This document shows, one piece after another, positions 19,868-27,872 of a DNA stretch of 50,218 nt (positions within the stretch are counted from its first letter, which is position 1; the number at the start of each line of letters is the position of its first letter). A model generated the notes under the pieces. It had not been told where the DNA came from, did no database searches, and saw nothing but the letters and a program-made list of their open reading frames with translations. A program made the translations under genes and the position numbers. Origin of the DNA: Eubacterium sp. (GTDB lineage: Bacteria > Bacillota > Clostridia > Lachnospirales > Lachnospiraceae); assembly GCA_021769425.1 (NCBI GenBank), contig JAETSX010000020.1, positions 1-50,218 of the forward strand, given 5' to 3'.

Positions 19868-20545
19868 ATGAAGATTAGAAAAATTTTGACAATGGCATTA
19901 GCGACTGCACTGACCTTGGGAATGACGAGCAGTATGCTTGTACCCAACACCGTTTATGCGAAGGAGTCCGCAGAAACAGTCAGCGAAGATGTCTCAAATG
20001 AGCTTTTAGATGATAATAAAACGGTTGGCACTGCTGAAACTGCTGGAGCAGCAACATTTTCAATGGATAGATCGCAAATGACAGAGGACCAGAGAAACAA
20101 GTACGATCAGGTGCTTTCAGGTGAGCGGTTTGAATTGAAAGAAGGCGAATCGGTAGTAATTGCGTCGGATGATGAAGGTGTAATTTCTATAAAATGTGTC
20201 GGTTCAAGCACAGACACAAATTTAGCGAGAGCAAGCTGGGAGACTTCATATAAAAACTATAATATTTATAAAACAATATTAGGTAAAGAAACCCTGCTGG
20301 CAACTGTTGCTCTGGAATGTTCGTGGTATAAAAATGGTGTAGATGGATATATCCAAAACCTGAAAGGCACTTATACCGAAAAGAACAGTGCTTGGCTTTG
20401 TTCATGGGATGATTACAAGGTGGCTCTGCCATACAATCATGCATTGTGGCTGAACTTAGTTTCGCTTGGTTCTTCGTATTCAATCATGCTTACGGCTGAT
20501 TATAACCCATTCAATGAAACATTATCTTTTAGCATTGGTCAATAA
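19868..20545 (+). CDS. Secreted protein, unknown function, predicted quorum-regulated
   Basis: A 225-residue protein with a clear signal peptide (MKIRKILTMALATALTLGMT, cleavage probably near VYA-KE at residues 33-35). The mature part has an acidic, Ser/Thr-rich N-terminal stretch, then a likely beta-rich domain with aromatic residues (NLARASWETSYKNYNIYKTI) near residues 115-225. No family is recognised. A purine-rich AGAAAGGATGG precedes the ATG. It is the first gene after the ICE block, lies behind LytTR-type site 1, and runs without a terminator into a small membrane-protein gene 2 bp downstream. Confidence 0.75.
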   Translation: MKIRKILTMALATALTLGMTSSMLVPNTVYAKESAETVSEDVSNELLDDNKTVGTAETAGAATFSMDRSQMTEDQRNKYDQVLSGERFELKEGESVVIASDDEGVISIKCVGSSTDTNLARASWETSYKNYNIYKTILGKETLLATVALECSWYKNGVDGYIQNLKGTYTEKNSAWLCSWDDYKVALPYNHALWLNLVSLGSSYSIMLTADYNPFNETLSFSIGQ

Positions 20546-20547
20546 AA

Positions 20548-20883
20548 ATGAAAAAGCATATTATAGTGCTGGTTGCAATAGGGTGTTTACTTCTTATATC
20601 TGTTTCTTTGTATAAAGTTTCCGCAAATAAAAGTAAACAGAGTAAGGCGGAAGAATATAGTGAATATCTTAGTCAAATAGTTGAAGATGATTTCACAGGC
20701 ATAAATGGAGTTGAATCTGCAAATGCGATAGTAAGTTATGATGAGTCACAAGATCAGTATTCAGTAGAGTTATCGCTAATAACTGACGAGGATATAAGTG
20801 AAGATCAGGTTGAAATGTATAAAAGTGTTCTAAGAAAAACATATGTTGAAGTAAAATTAACAATCAATGGTGTACTTAGATAA
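20548..20883 (+). CDS. Small membrane-anchored protein, unknown function
   Basis: A 111-residue protein with one N-terminal hydrophobic segment (HIIVLVAIGCLLLISVSLY), which is either a signal anchor or an uncleaved signal. An acidic extracellular domain of about 85 residues ends in strands (VEVKLTINGV). It starts 2 bp after the preceding stop, so it belongs to the same transcript and may work with that secreted protein. An immunity or partner role is possible but not shown. Confidence 0.65.
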   Translation: MKKHIIVLVAIGCLLLISVSLYKVSANKSKQSKAEEYSEYLSQIVEDDFTGINGVESANAIVSYDESQDQYSVELSLITDEDISEDQVEMYKSVLRKTYVEVKLTINGVLR

Positions 20884-20931
20884 ATAGTAAATATATTAGT
20901 TGGCAGGTTAGCGGAAAAGCTGATAGAGAAG

Positions 20932-20975
20932 AAGTCCTCTTGAATTGATATAAGTTTATTCAAGGGGACTTTTTA
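20932..20975 (+). terminator. Intrinsic terminator, paralogous to that at 19,691
   Basis: The stem AAGTCCTCTTGAAT pairs with ATTCAAGGGGACTTTTT. It is a diverged copy of the terminator at 19,691 and, like it, is directly followed by a LytTR-type repeat. Confidence 0.85.
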
Positions 20976-20984
20976 TGAATGGTC

Positions 20985-21051
20985 ATTTTCTGCAAGAATA
21001 GGTCACTTTCTGCAAGAGGTGTTATTATATTCGTATTTCATGCCGTAAATA
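20985..21051 (+). promoter_or_regulatory. LytTR-type direct repeat without a gene (site 2, probable remnant)
   Basis: Half-sites begin at 20,988 and 21,008 (20 bp apart). The expected -10 position holds only a weak TAAATA at 21,046. No open frame follows before the next copy of the repeat at 21,145, so this is probably the leftover of a deleted or duplicated unit. Confidence 0.55.
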
Positions 21052-21142
21052 AAGATAGCAGGTAAAAGTAAGAATTTAGGTATACACTGATTGATTGTAT
21101 AAATTTTTAATTCCAACAATTTAACTTAATAAGGTTATACCG

Positions 21143-21207
21143 TTTTCTGCAATATTTGTCCGCTTTCTGTAACAGATATTGTTGATGGAAAATGAACTTG
21201 ATAAAAT
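21143..21207 (+). promoter_or_regulatory. LytTR-type direct repeat plus -10 (site 3)
   Basis: Half-sites at 21,145 and 21,165, and a TAAAAT at 21,202 that lies 29 nt after the second repeat. It precedes the secreted PPC-like gene by about 110 bp. Confidence 0.7.
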
Positions 21208-21317
21208 AAAACAAATAATAAATTGCAAAATTGTTATGAAAGGGGGAAAGAAATAAATTGCAGTTTATTGATTGATACATTTATGTAAGAAATAAAAATG
21301 AAAGGTGGAAATTCTAT

Positions 21318-22781
21318 ATGGGTAAAAAAAGATTTTTAGCGATGGCACTTGCTGTGATCATGGGATTGTCGTTTAATGGAGGTGCTACGTCAATTGCTTA
21401 TGCGCAGGAGGAAAATGTTGACAATACAACAGTACAGCCTGTGGAGATTACGGAAGGTATGCAGCAGAGTATAGTGGATTATCCTTCTATAAAAGAAATA
21501 TCAGAATTAGAAGAAGCTGATTATGAAGAAGAAAAGGTTAATAAGTGTGAGCGCTCTACGGCAGATAAGCTGGATGTTGATTTGACTGAAGCAATGGCAG
21601 AGGGAGAGAATCCGCCTCTTAATAATACGCCTGATTATGCATACCTTATGGAGTTGGGTGATGAGATATATGATTCTGTCACTGAAGAATTAGAACAGCG
21701 CTGGTATGCATTTTCGATAGAACAGAGAACGAAAGTTACACTGGCTATGGTTATGGATGATCAGGTTGACTTTGATTTATATTTGTTTCAGCTTAATGAG
21801 GAAGAAAGCACCATAAATTTAATCGGCGGAAGTGCAACAACAGGTAACGGTGAAGCAGAGCTTGCAATGGGAGTGCTGGATGCTGGTGTTTATTTCATCG
21901 GAGTAGAGGCAGCAAGTGGAACAGGATCGTTTTTAATGTATTCATATGCAGGAGTAAATGATTCTAGGGAAATCAATGATTCTACCGATACGGCAAGCAC
22001 GTATACAAATAATAGCAGAATGACGGCTACAATAGATAGTCCGTTCGATCAGGATTTTTACAAAGTAGTAATTGGACAGAATGAGGTATTAGAGTATACA
22101 TTTGATGAACCTGCTGGCTATGATTATGATGTGTTGGTTTATGACGGCTCAAAATATTATACAATTGATAATGGAACATATCGACTGTCGGAAGGAACAT
22201 ATTACTTTATCGTTCTTTCAAATGACGACAGCTTTAGTGATAGCGAATATTATGGCATAAAGTTTTTCAAACATAAGTTAGCTGATGACTGGGATGCAAT
22301 TTATATGTGGTATACACCGGATAAATCTGCGGTTTTTCAGTTTAACGCTGAGAGGACAAAATTCTTTGTGAACGGACACCCGATTGATTTTACATATTCC
22401 AGAACAATTAAATCAAATGGGAATATATATTTTGACTTATACCACAAAGAAGATCAAAATGTTGTTTTATTCCAATCGGAGGCAATGGCGGCGTATGGTG
22501 AAGTACCATTTTTTATAAATTACCAGGCACCATTTAGCGGCTTTAGTTCATACAGGAACGCATTGGTTATTACAGTGTTTAATACTTATTGGAGAGTAAA
22601 CAGTTTTTCCAGTGATTATGACGGATTAACAAGTAATGTGGCAACATTGGTAATTGATTCTAATACTGGAAAAGTTGTTGATGTTATGACGCCAAATCCT
22701 TTGTATGATAACGGCGTTGTTCTGCATTGGACTCGTGTAAACGGGGTACAGGCAAATTATAATTATGATCCGGTAGATTAG
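21318..22781 (+). CDS. Secreted protein with two PPC-like beta domains
   Basis: This protein of 487 residues has a signal peptide (residues 1-30, ending near IAYA-QE). Residues about 105-215 and 220-325 look like two pre-peptidase C-terminal (PPC) domains: each has the DVDFDLYLF / YDYDVLVYDG strand, followed by a GVYFIGVEA / GTYYFIVLS strand. The remaining 160 residues are unassigned and beta-rich. PPC domains are usually attached to secreted proteases, but no protease domain is present here, so it may bind or chaperone a substrate outside the cell. It lies behind LytTR site 3 and is followed after 14 bp by an unknown gene in the same direction. Confidence 0.75.
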   Translation: MGKKRFLAMALAVIMGLSFNGGATSIAYAQEENVDNTTVQPVEITEGMQQSIVDYPSIKEISELEEADYEEEKVNKCERSTADKLDVDLTEAMAEGENPPLNNTPDYAYLMELGDEIYDSVTEELEQRWYAFSIEQRTKVTLAMVMDDQVDFDLYLFQLNEEESTINLIGGSATTGNGEAELAMGVLDAGVYFIGVEAASGTGSFLMYSYAGVNDSREINDSTDTASTYTNNSRMTATIDSPFDQDFYKVVIGQNEVLEYTFDEPAGYDYDVLVYDGSKYYTIDNGTYRLSEGTYYFIVLSNDDSFSDSEYYGIKFFKHKLADDWDAIYMWYTPDKSAVFQFNAERTKFFVNGHPIDFTYSRTIKSNGNIYFDLYHKEDQNVVLFQSEAMAAYGEVPFFINYQAPFSGFSSYRNALVITVFNTYWRVNSFSSDYDGLTSNVATLVIDSNTGKVVDVMTPNPLYDNGVVLHWTRVNGVQANYNYDPVD

Positions 22782-22795
22782 GGGCGTGATATTCT

Positions 22796-23710
22796 ATGAG
22801 AATTGATAATAATGAAACAATGAAAATGTATTCGCCAGAATATGTGAAAAATGTAGCGCAGGCAAATAAAAAGGCTGCTGCAGACAATGCTGCCAATGAA
22901 AAGACAGTTGGCGATGATGTGGATATAAGCAAAGAGGGTAAAAGCCTGCTGGTTACTGGTAAGGAAAAGGCGGAGCGATTTAGACAGCAGATTCGTTTTT
23001 GTACATTTGGTGATATTCAGGAAATTCCGGCAGAGTATAAGATTGAAAACCTGTTTAAAATGGATCTAAGAGCAGATTCCATATTTGGAGGAGAGAATTT
23101 ATTTCAACACAATTCAACAAGCCAGTATAAAGTGTTTAATGAATGGTTAGATAGTAATGCCTCCAATATGTCAGAAGAACAGTTGCAGGCAATAAAGGAA
23201 GAAATTAAATATGCAACCGGAGCGATTGATTCATTAAATGATCAGGAAGGATACAGAGGGACGTCTTTTGAGTCTGTTGCCTTATTACAAGCCAGCAAGA
23301 GTTTTCTGGAGAATTTGAAGGATTCAATGTTACCGGAAGAAATGAGAGCTGGATTTCAGGGAATGATTAATGAATATACACATTTTAATGAAACAGCAAG
23401 AGATTCTCTGATGCAGCGGATGACGCCTGATTATATGGTTGTAGGTATTGGCAACAATACTGTATCTTACAAGTATAAGAATGAGATTGTCCAAAGCGAA
23501 AAGCAGTTTTACAGTAAAGAAAGTGCAGATATTAGCAGTAAGTTTTCTGATTATTATTCGGGAAGAAGAAATAAAGAGGATCTTTTAAAAGATATAGGGA
23601 ATTATGTTACTTCTTTCTATAATAAACATGATACTTTGGCAGGAACTAGGACGTCTGCATATTCTAACGCTCAAAATCTTTTGAGAAAGATTGCAGATAT
23701 GGTTCGGTAG
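22796..23710 (+). CDS. Unknown cytoplasmic-type protein, possibly an unconventional export substrate
   Basis: The protein of 304 residues has no classical signal peptide. Near residue 42 is GDDVDISKEGKSLL, which resembles the DxVxISxEG motif of FlgM-like and other flagellar or short-leader export substrates. The rest is helical and acidic with no family that I recognise. Its start is ATG 22,796, 14 bp after the PPC-like gene, which suggests a two-gene transcript from site 3. A gene with the same general character (a disordered Asn/Ser-rich start and helical body) lies at 23,878. Confidence 0.65.
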   Translation: MRIDNNETMKMYSPEYVKNVAQANKKAAADNAANEKTVGDDVDISKEGKSLLVTGKEKAERFRQQIRFCTFGDIQEIPAEYKIENLFKMDLRADSIFGGENLFQHNSTSQYKVFNEWLDSNASNMSEEQLQAIKEEIKYATGAIDSLNDQEGYRGTSFESVALLQASKSFLENLKDSMLPEEMRAGFQGMINEYTHFNETARDSLMQRMTPDYMVVGIGNNTVSYKYKNEIVQSEKQFYSKESADISSKFSDYYSGRRNKEDLLKDIGNYVTSFYNKHDTLAGTRTSAYSNAQNLLRKIADMVR

Positions 23711-23770
23711 GAATTATTAGAATTAGAGCTTTTATGGTGTGGCAAGAAAAATAATCATAGGTAAAGTGCC

Positions 23771-23835
23771 GTTTTCTGCTGTAAATGGTCATTTTCTGCA
23801 AGGTATATTGTCGTGCAAGGTAAAATTGTTATAAT
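23771..23835 (+). promoter_or_regulatory. LytTR-type direct repeat plus -10 (site 4, peptide cluster 1)
   Basis: Half-sites at 23,774 and 23,794 (20 bp apart), then a perfect TATAAT at 23,830, 28 nt after the second repeat. It drives the unknown gene at 23,878 and, by read-through, the first peptide cluster. Confidence 0.75.
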
Positions 23836-23877
23836 TATATTGAATCAAAAGTTAATTTGAGGAAAGGTGGAATAAAT

Positions 23878-24618
23878 ATGGCGATTAACGGAGTGAATAG
23901 TTACATTAATAATTATACGGAGTATTCTAACCAGACAAATCAGGCAAAGAGTAGCAGTAAAGCAGAAAATACAAATGCTGCTGAAAAGGATGTAGAGAAC
24001 GATATCAAGAATCAGGATGTTTCGGATTACTATAATTATTTGAAGAAAAATTATAGTGCGATGCAGCAGGGGAATGTTTCAATTTCGGGAGAATACTTGA
24101 AAAACTGTGCATCCAATAAGCAAAAAGCCAAAGAGCTGGAAGATTTTATTAAAAAGATCCCTGAATTGGAAGAACAAGGATATAGGGAATTATCAGCGAG
24201 GAATAAGGCTCTTGGAGGGACGGTTACATACTATCAACAGTCATGGGTGATAAATAAAGATGGTAGTGTGCAGAGTACGGTTTATTCCGTCACTGAAACA
24301 GGGATGACAAACGCCGAGAGAATGAAAAAGAGCATGGATGAGCGTTTGGAGAAGCAGAAAGAAAAGAAGGCAGAGGAGAAGAAGGCGGAAGAAAAACGAG
24401 AGGAAGAGAAGAAAGCAGAGGATCAAAAGGCAGGACTGAAAGAAGATGGTGAAATTATTGTTAAGGACACATCTGGAACCATTGACGGCTTGGGAGAAAA
24501 CAAGTTGTACCAGTCAATGAAAGTGGATTATGTTGATGCTGAGTCTATGGAAGAACTGGAAAAAAAGATGCAGGATGGTCATAGCGATAGCCGGACTTCT
24601 GTAGATGTTTTGGCATAA
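23878..24618 (+). CDS. Possible DUF6033-type protein at the head of peptide cluster 1
   Basis: The start is ATG 23,878 with GGAAAGGTGG seven bases before it. The frame is open back to 23,857, but that lies close to the inferred transcription start. The roughly 246-residue protein has an Asn/Ser-rich N terminus (INGVNSYINNYTEYSNQTN), a folded middle around DYYNYLKKNYSAM and ISGEYL, a Lys/Glu-repeat helix (residues about 150-190), and an acidic C terminus. The same layout occurs at 35,105 directly before the second precursor gene. That makes it a constant partner of these clusters here. DUF6033 is my recollection only, and the function is unknown. Confidence 0.7.
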   Translation: MAINGVNSYINNYTEYSNQTNQAKSSSKAENTNAAEKDVENDIKNQDVSDYYNYLKKNYSAMQQGNVSISGEYLKNCASNKQKAKELEDFIKKIPELEEQGYRELSARNKALGGTVTYYQQSWVINKDGSVQSTVYSVTETGMTNAERMKKSMDERLEKQKEKKAEEKKAEEKREEEKKAEDQKAGLKEDGEIIVKDTSGTIDGLGENKLYQSMKVDYVDAESMEELEKKMQDGHSDSRTSVDVLA

Positions 24619-24631
24619 AAATTTACAAGTG

Positions 24632-24660
24632 GCGCAAATGTTCAAAAGACTCATTTGTGC
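24632..24660 (+). promoter_or_regulatory. Inverted repeat before precursor 1
   Basis: GCGCAAATG pairs with CATTTGTGC (one G-T pair) across an 11-base loop, with no T run after it. It may be an RNA-processing or stabilising hairpin between the upstream gene and the precursor. A different inverted repeat occupies the same place before precursor 2. Confidence 0.5.
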
Positions 24661-24685
24661 AAAATAGAAAAGGAGGTGAAAGAAC

Positions 24686-24853
24686 ATGAAAAAGTTAGGT
24701 AAGAAAAGAGCGGTTTCAAGTCAGACTGTTCAGGCGTATGCATGTAGATGTTTATGTGTATGTCCGTCATGCGCAGTTGCAAGCGTGCAGAGTACATTAA
24801 CAAATGGCACATCTGGCACTACAAGCGGAAACTTAATGTTAGTAGCTGGCTAA
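24686..24853 (+). CDS. Clo7bot-like Cys-rich peptide precursor 1 (55 aa)
   Basis: This gene encodes a 55-residue ribosomal peptide precursor. A basic leader, MKKLGKKRAVSSQTVQAYA, is followed by a Cys cluster in which Cys 20, 22, 24 and 26 alternate (CxCxCxC) with Cys 29, then a Cys-free Gly/Ser/Thr-rich tail. AAGGAGGTGAAAG precedes the ATG. The leader start MKKL and the stretch T-[V/L]-[Q/E]-AY just before the first Cys are shared with the second precursor at 35,944. The pattern and its place directly before a CcpM-type radical SAM gene fit the Clo7bot family of the TIGR04065 system. The mature product and the modification are unknown. Confidence 0.88.
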   Translation: MKKLGKKRAVSSQTVQAYACRCLCVCPSCAVASVQSTLTNGTSGTTSGNLMLVAG

Positions 24854-24876
24854 TAGTTAGCTGCTCATGGTCGGAG

Positions 24877-24905
24877 GAGGGGCATATTTTAAAAATATGT
24901 CCCTC
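24877..24905 (+). terminator. Hairpin between precursor 1 and its maturase (probable attenuator)
   Basis: A stem of about 14 pairs, GAGGGGCATATTTT with AAAAATATGTCCCTC, is followed by a short CTT but no long T run. Partial termination here would give more precursor than maturase mRNA, as in many peptide clusters. Confidence 0.65.
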
Positions 24906-24947
24906 TTAAAATTATAAGGTTGTTATAGAGATAATCAGGAGGTAATC

Positions 24948-26393
24948 ATGAACTATTTAGATAAACCGAATATTCATTTATTTGTAGCTTGTGGAAAATA
25001 TTATATATATGACGTGTGTAATAATGTTATATTAAAAGTTACCTCCGAGTGCTACAGGCATATAAACAAAATGATGCAAAGTGATAAAATATCAGTTTCT
25101 GAATTTAGAGAAAATCAGTTAGTTAATCAGTTAATGGATGAGGGTTTCTTGAAGTTTCAAACAGTAGACACAATAATACATCCATTGAGTGATAAGGCGG
25201 AAGATTTATTAAATAATGATTTGCATATGTTGATTTTGCAGGTTACACAGAATTGTAATTTGAGATGCAAATACTGTATATACTCTGGCAGTTATATAAA
25301 TAGGCAACACAATAATAAAAGAATGGACTTTAATACGGCTCAGAAGGCAATTGATTTTTATATTCTACATAGTAGTCAAATGAATAAATTAAGGTTTGGA
25401 TTTTATGGTGGGGAACCAGTCTTAGAGATGGATTTAATCAAGCGATGTGTTGATTATATAAATAAAAAGGCGTTTGGAAGGGAAATAGAGTACAATTTAA
25501 CAACAAATGCCACCATGCTAAATACAGATATTATGGAATTTTTGGTACAGAATAATTTTTATTTAACAATTAGTTTGGATGGTCCCGAAAATATTCAAAA
25601 TAAAAATAGAGTTTTTGCTGGAAGTGACAAGGGAACGTTTGAAAGCGTAATGCATAGTGTTACAGAAATAACAGAAAATTATCCTGATTATATGGTCAAT
25701 GTACATTTTAATATGGTAATGAATCCGGAAGATGGATATAAGGTATCGAATGACTTTTTTGTTCAGGACAAAAGGGTAAATAGATATTACGTTACGGCGA
25801 CGGAACAAAATGATGTGAATTATAAAGAAAATATTAATAAATCAGAAGAATATTACATTAACCGTGCATATGAGCAATTCAAAATGATATACAGCTATTT
25901 TCGTGGGATTAAAAATGGTATTTCGCCATTAGTTGAGGGGTATTTAACGAATATAAAGAAAAATATAGCAGACCAATTAAAAAAGGATGCTTCAGGATAC
26001 AAAATCGGACATCCTGGCGGTCCATGTGTGCCGGGACTTCAACGGCTGTTTGCTGATGTGGATGGAAAATTTTATCCATGTGAGAGAGTAAATGAAACGT
26101 CAGAAATCATGCAGATCGGTGATGTGGATGCAGGAATAAATGTGTCTAAAGTCAAGGAATTGTTGAATGTTGGAAAAATAACAGAGGATAGTTGTAAAAA
26201 ATGTTGGGCATTTAGATTCTGTACTTCCTGTGCTGTTTATGCAGAAGATGGAGATAAATTATCAGCTCAAAAGAGGCTTAGCAGATGCAGGTCGATTAAA
26301 AATAGTGTTGAGGCAAATTTAAGGGAATACTGCGTATTAAAGGAGTTAGGGTTTGATTTTGTGGAATTAGAGAATGATGAGGTGTTAGTGTGA
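24948..26393 (+). CDS. ccpM: Cys-rich peptide radical SAM maturase (CcpM type) 1
   Basis: A 481-residue radical S-adenosylmethionine enzyme predicted to modify the neighbouring Cys-rich precursor. The cluster-binding motif CNLRCKYC (Cys 103, 107, 110) follows an 80-residue N-terminal region that could act as a peptide-recognition domain. The C-terminal part (about residues 350-465) carries a SPASM-like Cys set (GPCVPGLQRLFADVDGKFYPCER, then C-x2-CWAFRFCTSCAVYA) for auxiliary clusters. The order precursor, radical SAM, TIGR04066, acyl-carrier-related protein is that of the Clo7bot system. Its last codons overlap the GTG start of the next gene. The chemistry (for example a thioether) is not determined by sequence. 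Confidence 0.88.
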   Translation: MNYLDKPNIHLFVACGKYYIYDVCNNVILKVTSECYRHINKMMQSDKISVSEFRENQLVNQLMDEGFLKFQTVDTIIHPLSDKAEDLLNNDLHMLILQVTQNCNLRCKYCIYSGSYINRQHNNKRMDFNTAQKAIDFYILHSSQMNKLRFGFYGGEPVLEMDLIKRCVDYINKKAFGREIEYNLTTNATMLNTDIMEFLVQNNFYLTISLDGPENIQNKNRVFAGSDKGTFESVMHSVTEITENYPDYMVNVHFNMVMNPEDGYKVSNDFFVQDKRVNRYYVTATEQNDVNYKENINKSEEYYINRAYEQFKMIYSYFRGIKNGISPLVEGYLTNIKKNIADQLKKDASGYKIGHPGGPCVPGLQRLFADVDGKFYPCERVNETSEIMQIGDVDAGINVSKVKELLNVGKITEDSCKKCWAFRFCTSCAVYAEDGDKLSAQKRLSRCRSIKNSVEANLREYCVLKELGFDFVELENDEVLV

Positions 26394-27466
26394 AGAAAGC
26401 AATAATTGTTTTGTATAATACTGAGGTAAGTGAAATTATAAGATATCGTCAAATGATATACAATTATGAAATTGTTCAGGTTGTTTCTCCTAGCGGATGG
26501 GGGTTGTCTCAAAAGGATGCGGGTTCTGTAGATGGAGGAAAGCCTACAGAGTATATCATAAGAGATGACATAGATTATAGTATAGAATTTGATGTTGTTT
26601 TATTACTAACACCAATTACAGAAAATTTGCTATGTCAGGTGTATAACACATATTTAAAGAAAGCTATACAGGAAGGGAAAGTAATTGTTTGTACTAAAAG
26701 AAACGGAGATTTTTTAGCTAAGTCATTTAATGATTGTGAAAACCATATTATGGTAATAGAAGAAAACCCAAAACGTGAAATAAAACGTATGGGGAAAATT
26801 GATACACCGATTATAGTAGTGGCAGGAACCCACGAATATACGCATAAATTCAAGCTTCAACTTGAATTAAAGAAGTATTTACAGAAAAATGGTTATAAGG
26901 CAACATTGGTAGGAAGTAAGAATTTTTCAAAAATATTTGATTGTTATCAATTTCCAACATTTATGTTCCGCAATATAACTGAGCGTGAAAAAATATTGGC
27001 ATTTCAAGGGTATATAAGAAATATTGAAAAAGATGAAGAACCGGACATCATTATCATTGGTGTGCCGGGAGGGATGATGCCATTTAATGAAAAATTTCCC
27101 GGAAATTTTGGAATTACCTTATATGAGGTTATGTTAGCTGTTCAGCCTGATGCATTTATCTTAAGCTGCTTGTATGAGGAGTATGATAATGAATACTTTG
27201 AAGAAATCAGAAATGTAGTAAAATATAGATTTGGTACAGAGGTTGACTGTTTCAATATTTCAACATTCCAAGTAGATATTAATGAATCTGAACAAAATGA
27301 TTCTTTACAGTATTTCCGGTTATCGCATGAGGCTGTAGATTCAATGATTAAAAACCTTACTCAAAAGATACCAATATTTAATGTATCTAATGGAGAAGAT
27401 GGTACAAGAATGGCAGAGTTGATTACGCATCGTTTGGAAGAATATAGTGAAGCAGAGTTTGTATAA
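26390..27466 (+). CDS. TIGR04066-type peptide maturation protein 1
   Basis: A 358-residue protein from GTG 26,390, overlapping the stop of the maturase gene by 4 bp. It has two alpha/beta halves. The N-terminal part (residues 1-100) is a Rossmann-like fold (KKAIIVLYNTEVSEIIRYRQ). The C-terminal part, from about residue 140, contains IIVVAGTHEYTHKFKLQLELK and DIIIIGVPGGMMPFNEKF, which resemble a P-loop NTPase without a Walker A lysine. It is found next to the maturase in Clo7bot clusters. Its chemistry is unknown. A paralogue is at 37,635, and the second half is also found as a fusion in the protease at 39,169. Confidence 0.85.
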   Translation: MKKAIIVLYNTEVSEIIRYRQMIYNYEIVQVVSPSGWGLSQKDAGSVDGGKPTEYIIRDDIDYSIEFDVVLLLTPITENLLCQVYNTYLKKAIQEGKVIVCTKRNGDFLAKSFNDCENHIMVIEENPKREIKRMGKIDTPIIVVAGTHEYTHKFKLQLELKKYLQKNGYKATLVGSKNFSKIFDCYQFPTFMFRNITEREKILAFQGYIRNIEKDEEPDIIIIGVPGGMMPFNEKFPGNFGITLYEVMLAVQPDAFILSCLYEEYDNEYFEEIRNVVKYRFGTEVDCFNISTFQVDINESEQNDSLQYFRLSHEAVDSMIKNLTQKIPIFNVSNGEDGTRMAELITHRLEEYSEAEFV

Positions 27467-27476
27467 GGAGATTAAA

Positions 27477-27746
27477 GTGGATAAGAACGAAATAAAAGAA
27501 AGGCTAATTGAAATATTTAGGGATAGGTTGTGCAGGGAACTTGTAAAGTGTGATAATGTATGGGAGGAAAGTATATTTGGAAAGAATATTGCTTTACTTC
27601 CGGCAGAAGCATATTTTTTATTGGTTGAGATTGAGAAAAATTTTGGAGTAAGGGTTTCTGATAACATTATTTTCGATGGAAAATTCAATTTTCTCAATGA
27701 TATCTGTGACAGTATATGGAAACTGCAAAATGGAGAAGTTGTATAG
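27477..27746 (+). CDS. Acyl-carrier-related protein of peptide cluster 1
   Basis: About 89 residues from GTG 27,477, with AAGGAG six bases before it. The helical pattern resembles an acyl carrier protein (ESIFGKNIALLPAEAYFLLVEIEKNFGVRV), but no DSL motif is seen, so the usual phosphopantetheine serine appears to be absent. It matches the acyl-carrier-related component (TIGR04069 type) of Clo7bot clusters. It may serve as a scaffold or protein partner in place of a carrier. This cluster has no protease or exporter of its own, so those of cluster 2 may serve both. Confidence 0.8.
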   Translation: MDKNEIKERLIEIFRDRLCRELVKCDNVWEESIFGKNIALLPAEAYFLLVEIEKNFGVRVSDNIIFDGKFNFLNDICDSIWKLQNGEVV

Positions 27747-27831
27747 TTTATAGTGTTAGAGGGCATAGCAGATAATGAAAAGAAGAGATGAATCAAAAAG
27801 CAAAATTAAAAAGAGATAGAAATATGGGTAT

Positions 27832-27872
27832 AAAGGGAACGATAGGTGTTTTTAAGCGTTCCCTTTATTATT
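27832..27872. terminator. Convergent terminator between cluster 1 and the minus-strand gene
   Basis: AAAGGGAACG pairs with CGTTCCCTTT, and an AT-rich stretch follows. It reads as a terminator in both directions and includes the end of the minus-strand gene. Confidence 0.8.

Noticed and set aside
20985-21142. A small gene after LytTR site 2
   Set aside because: No start codon with a usable frame lies before the next site, so only a remnant is supported.
27477-27746. Acyl-carrier-related protein as a sign of a polyketide or non-ribosomal peptide pathway
   Set aside because: No synthase domains are near and the cofactor serine motif is absent; it fits the peptide maturation cluster.
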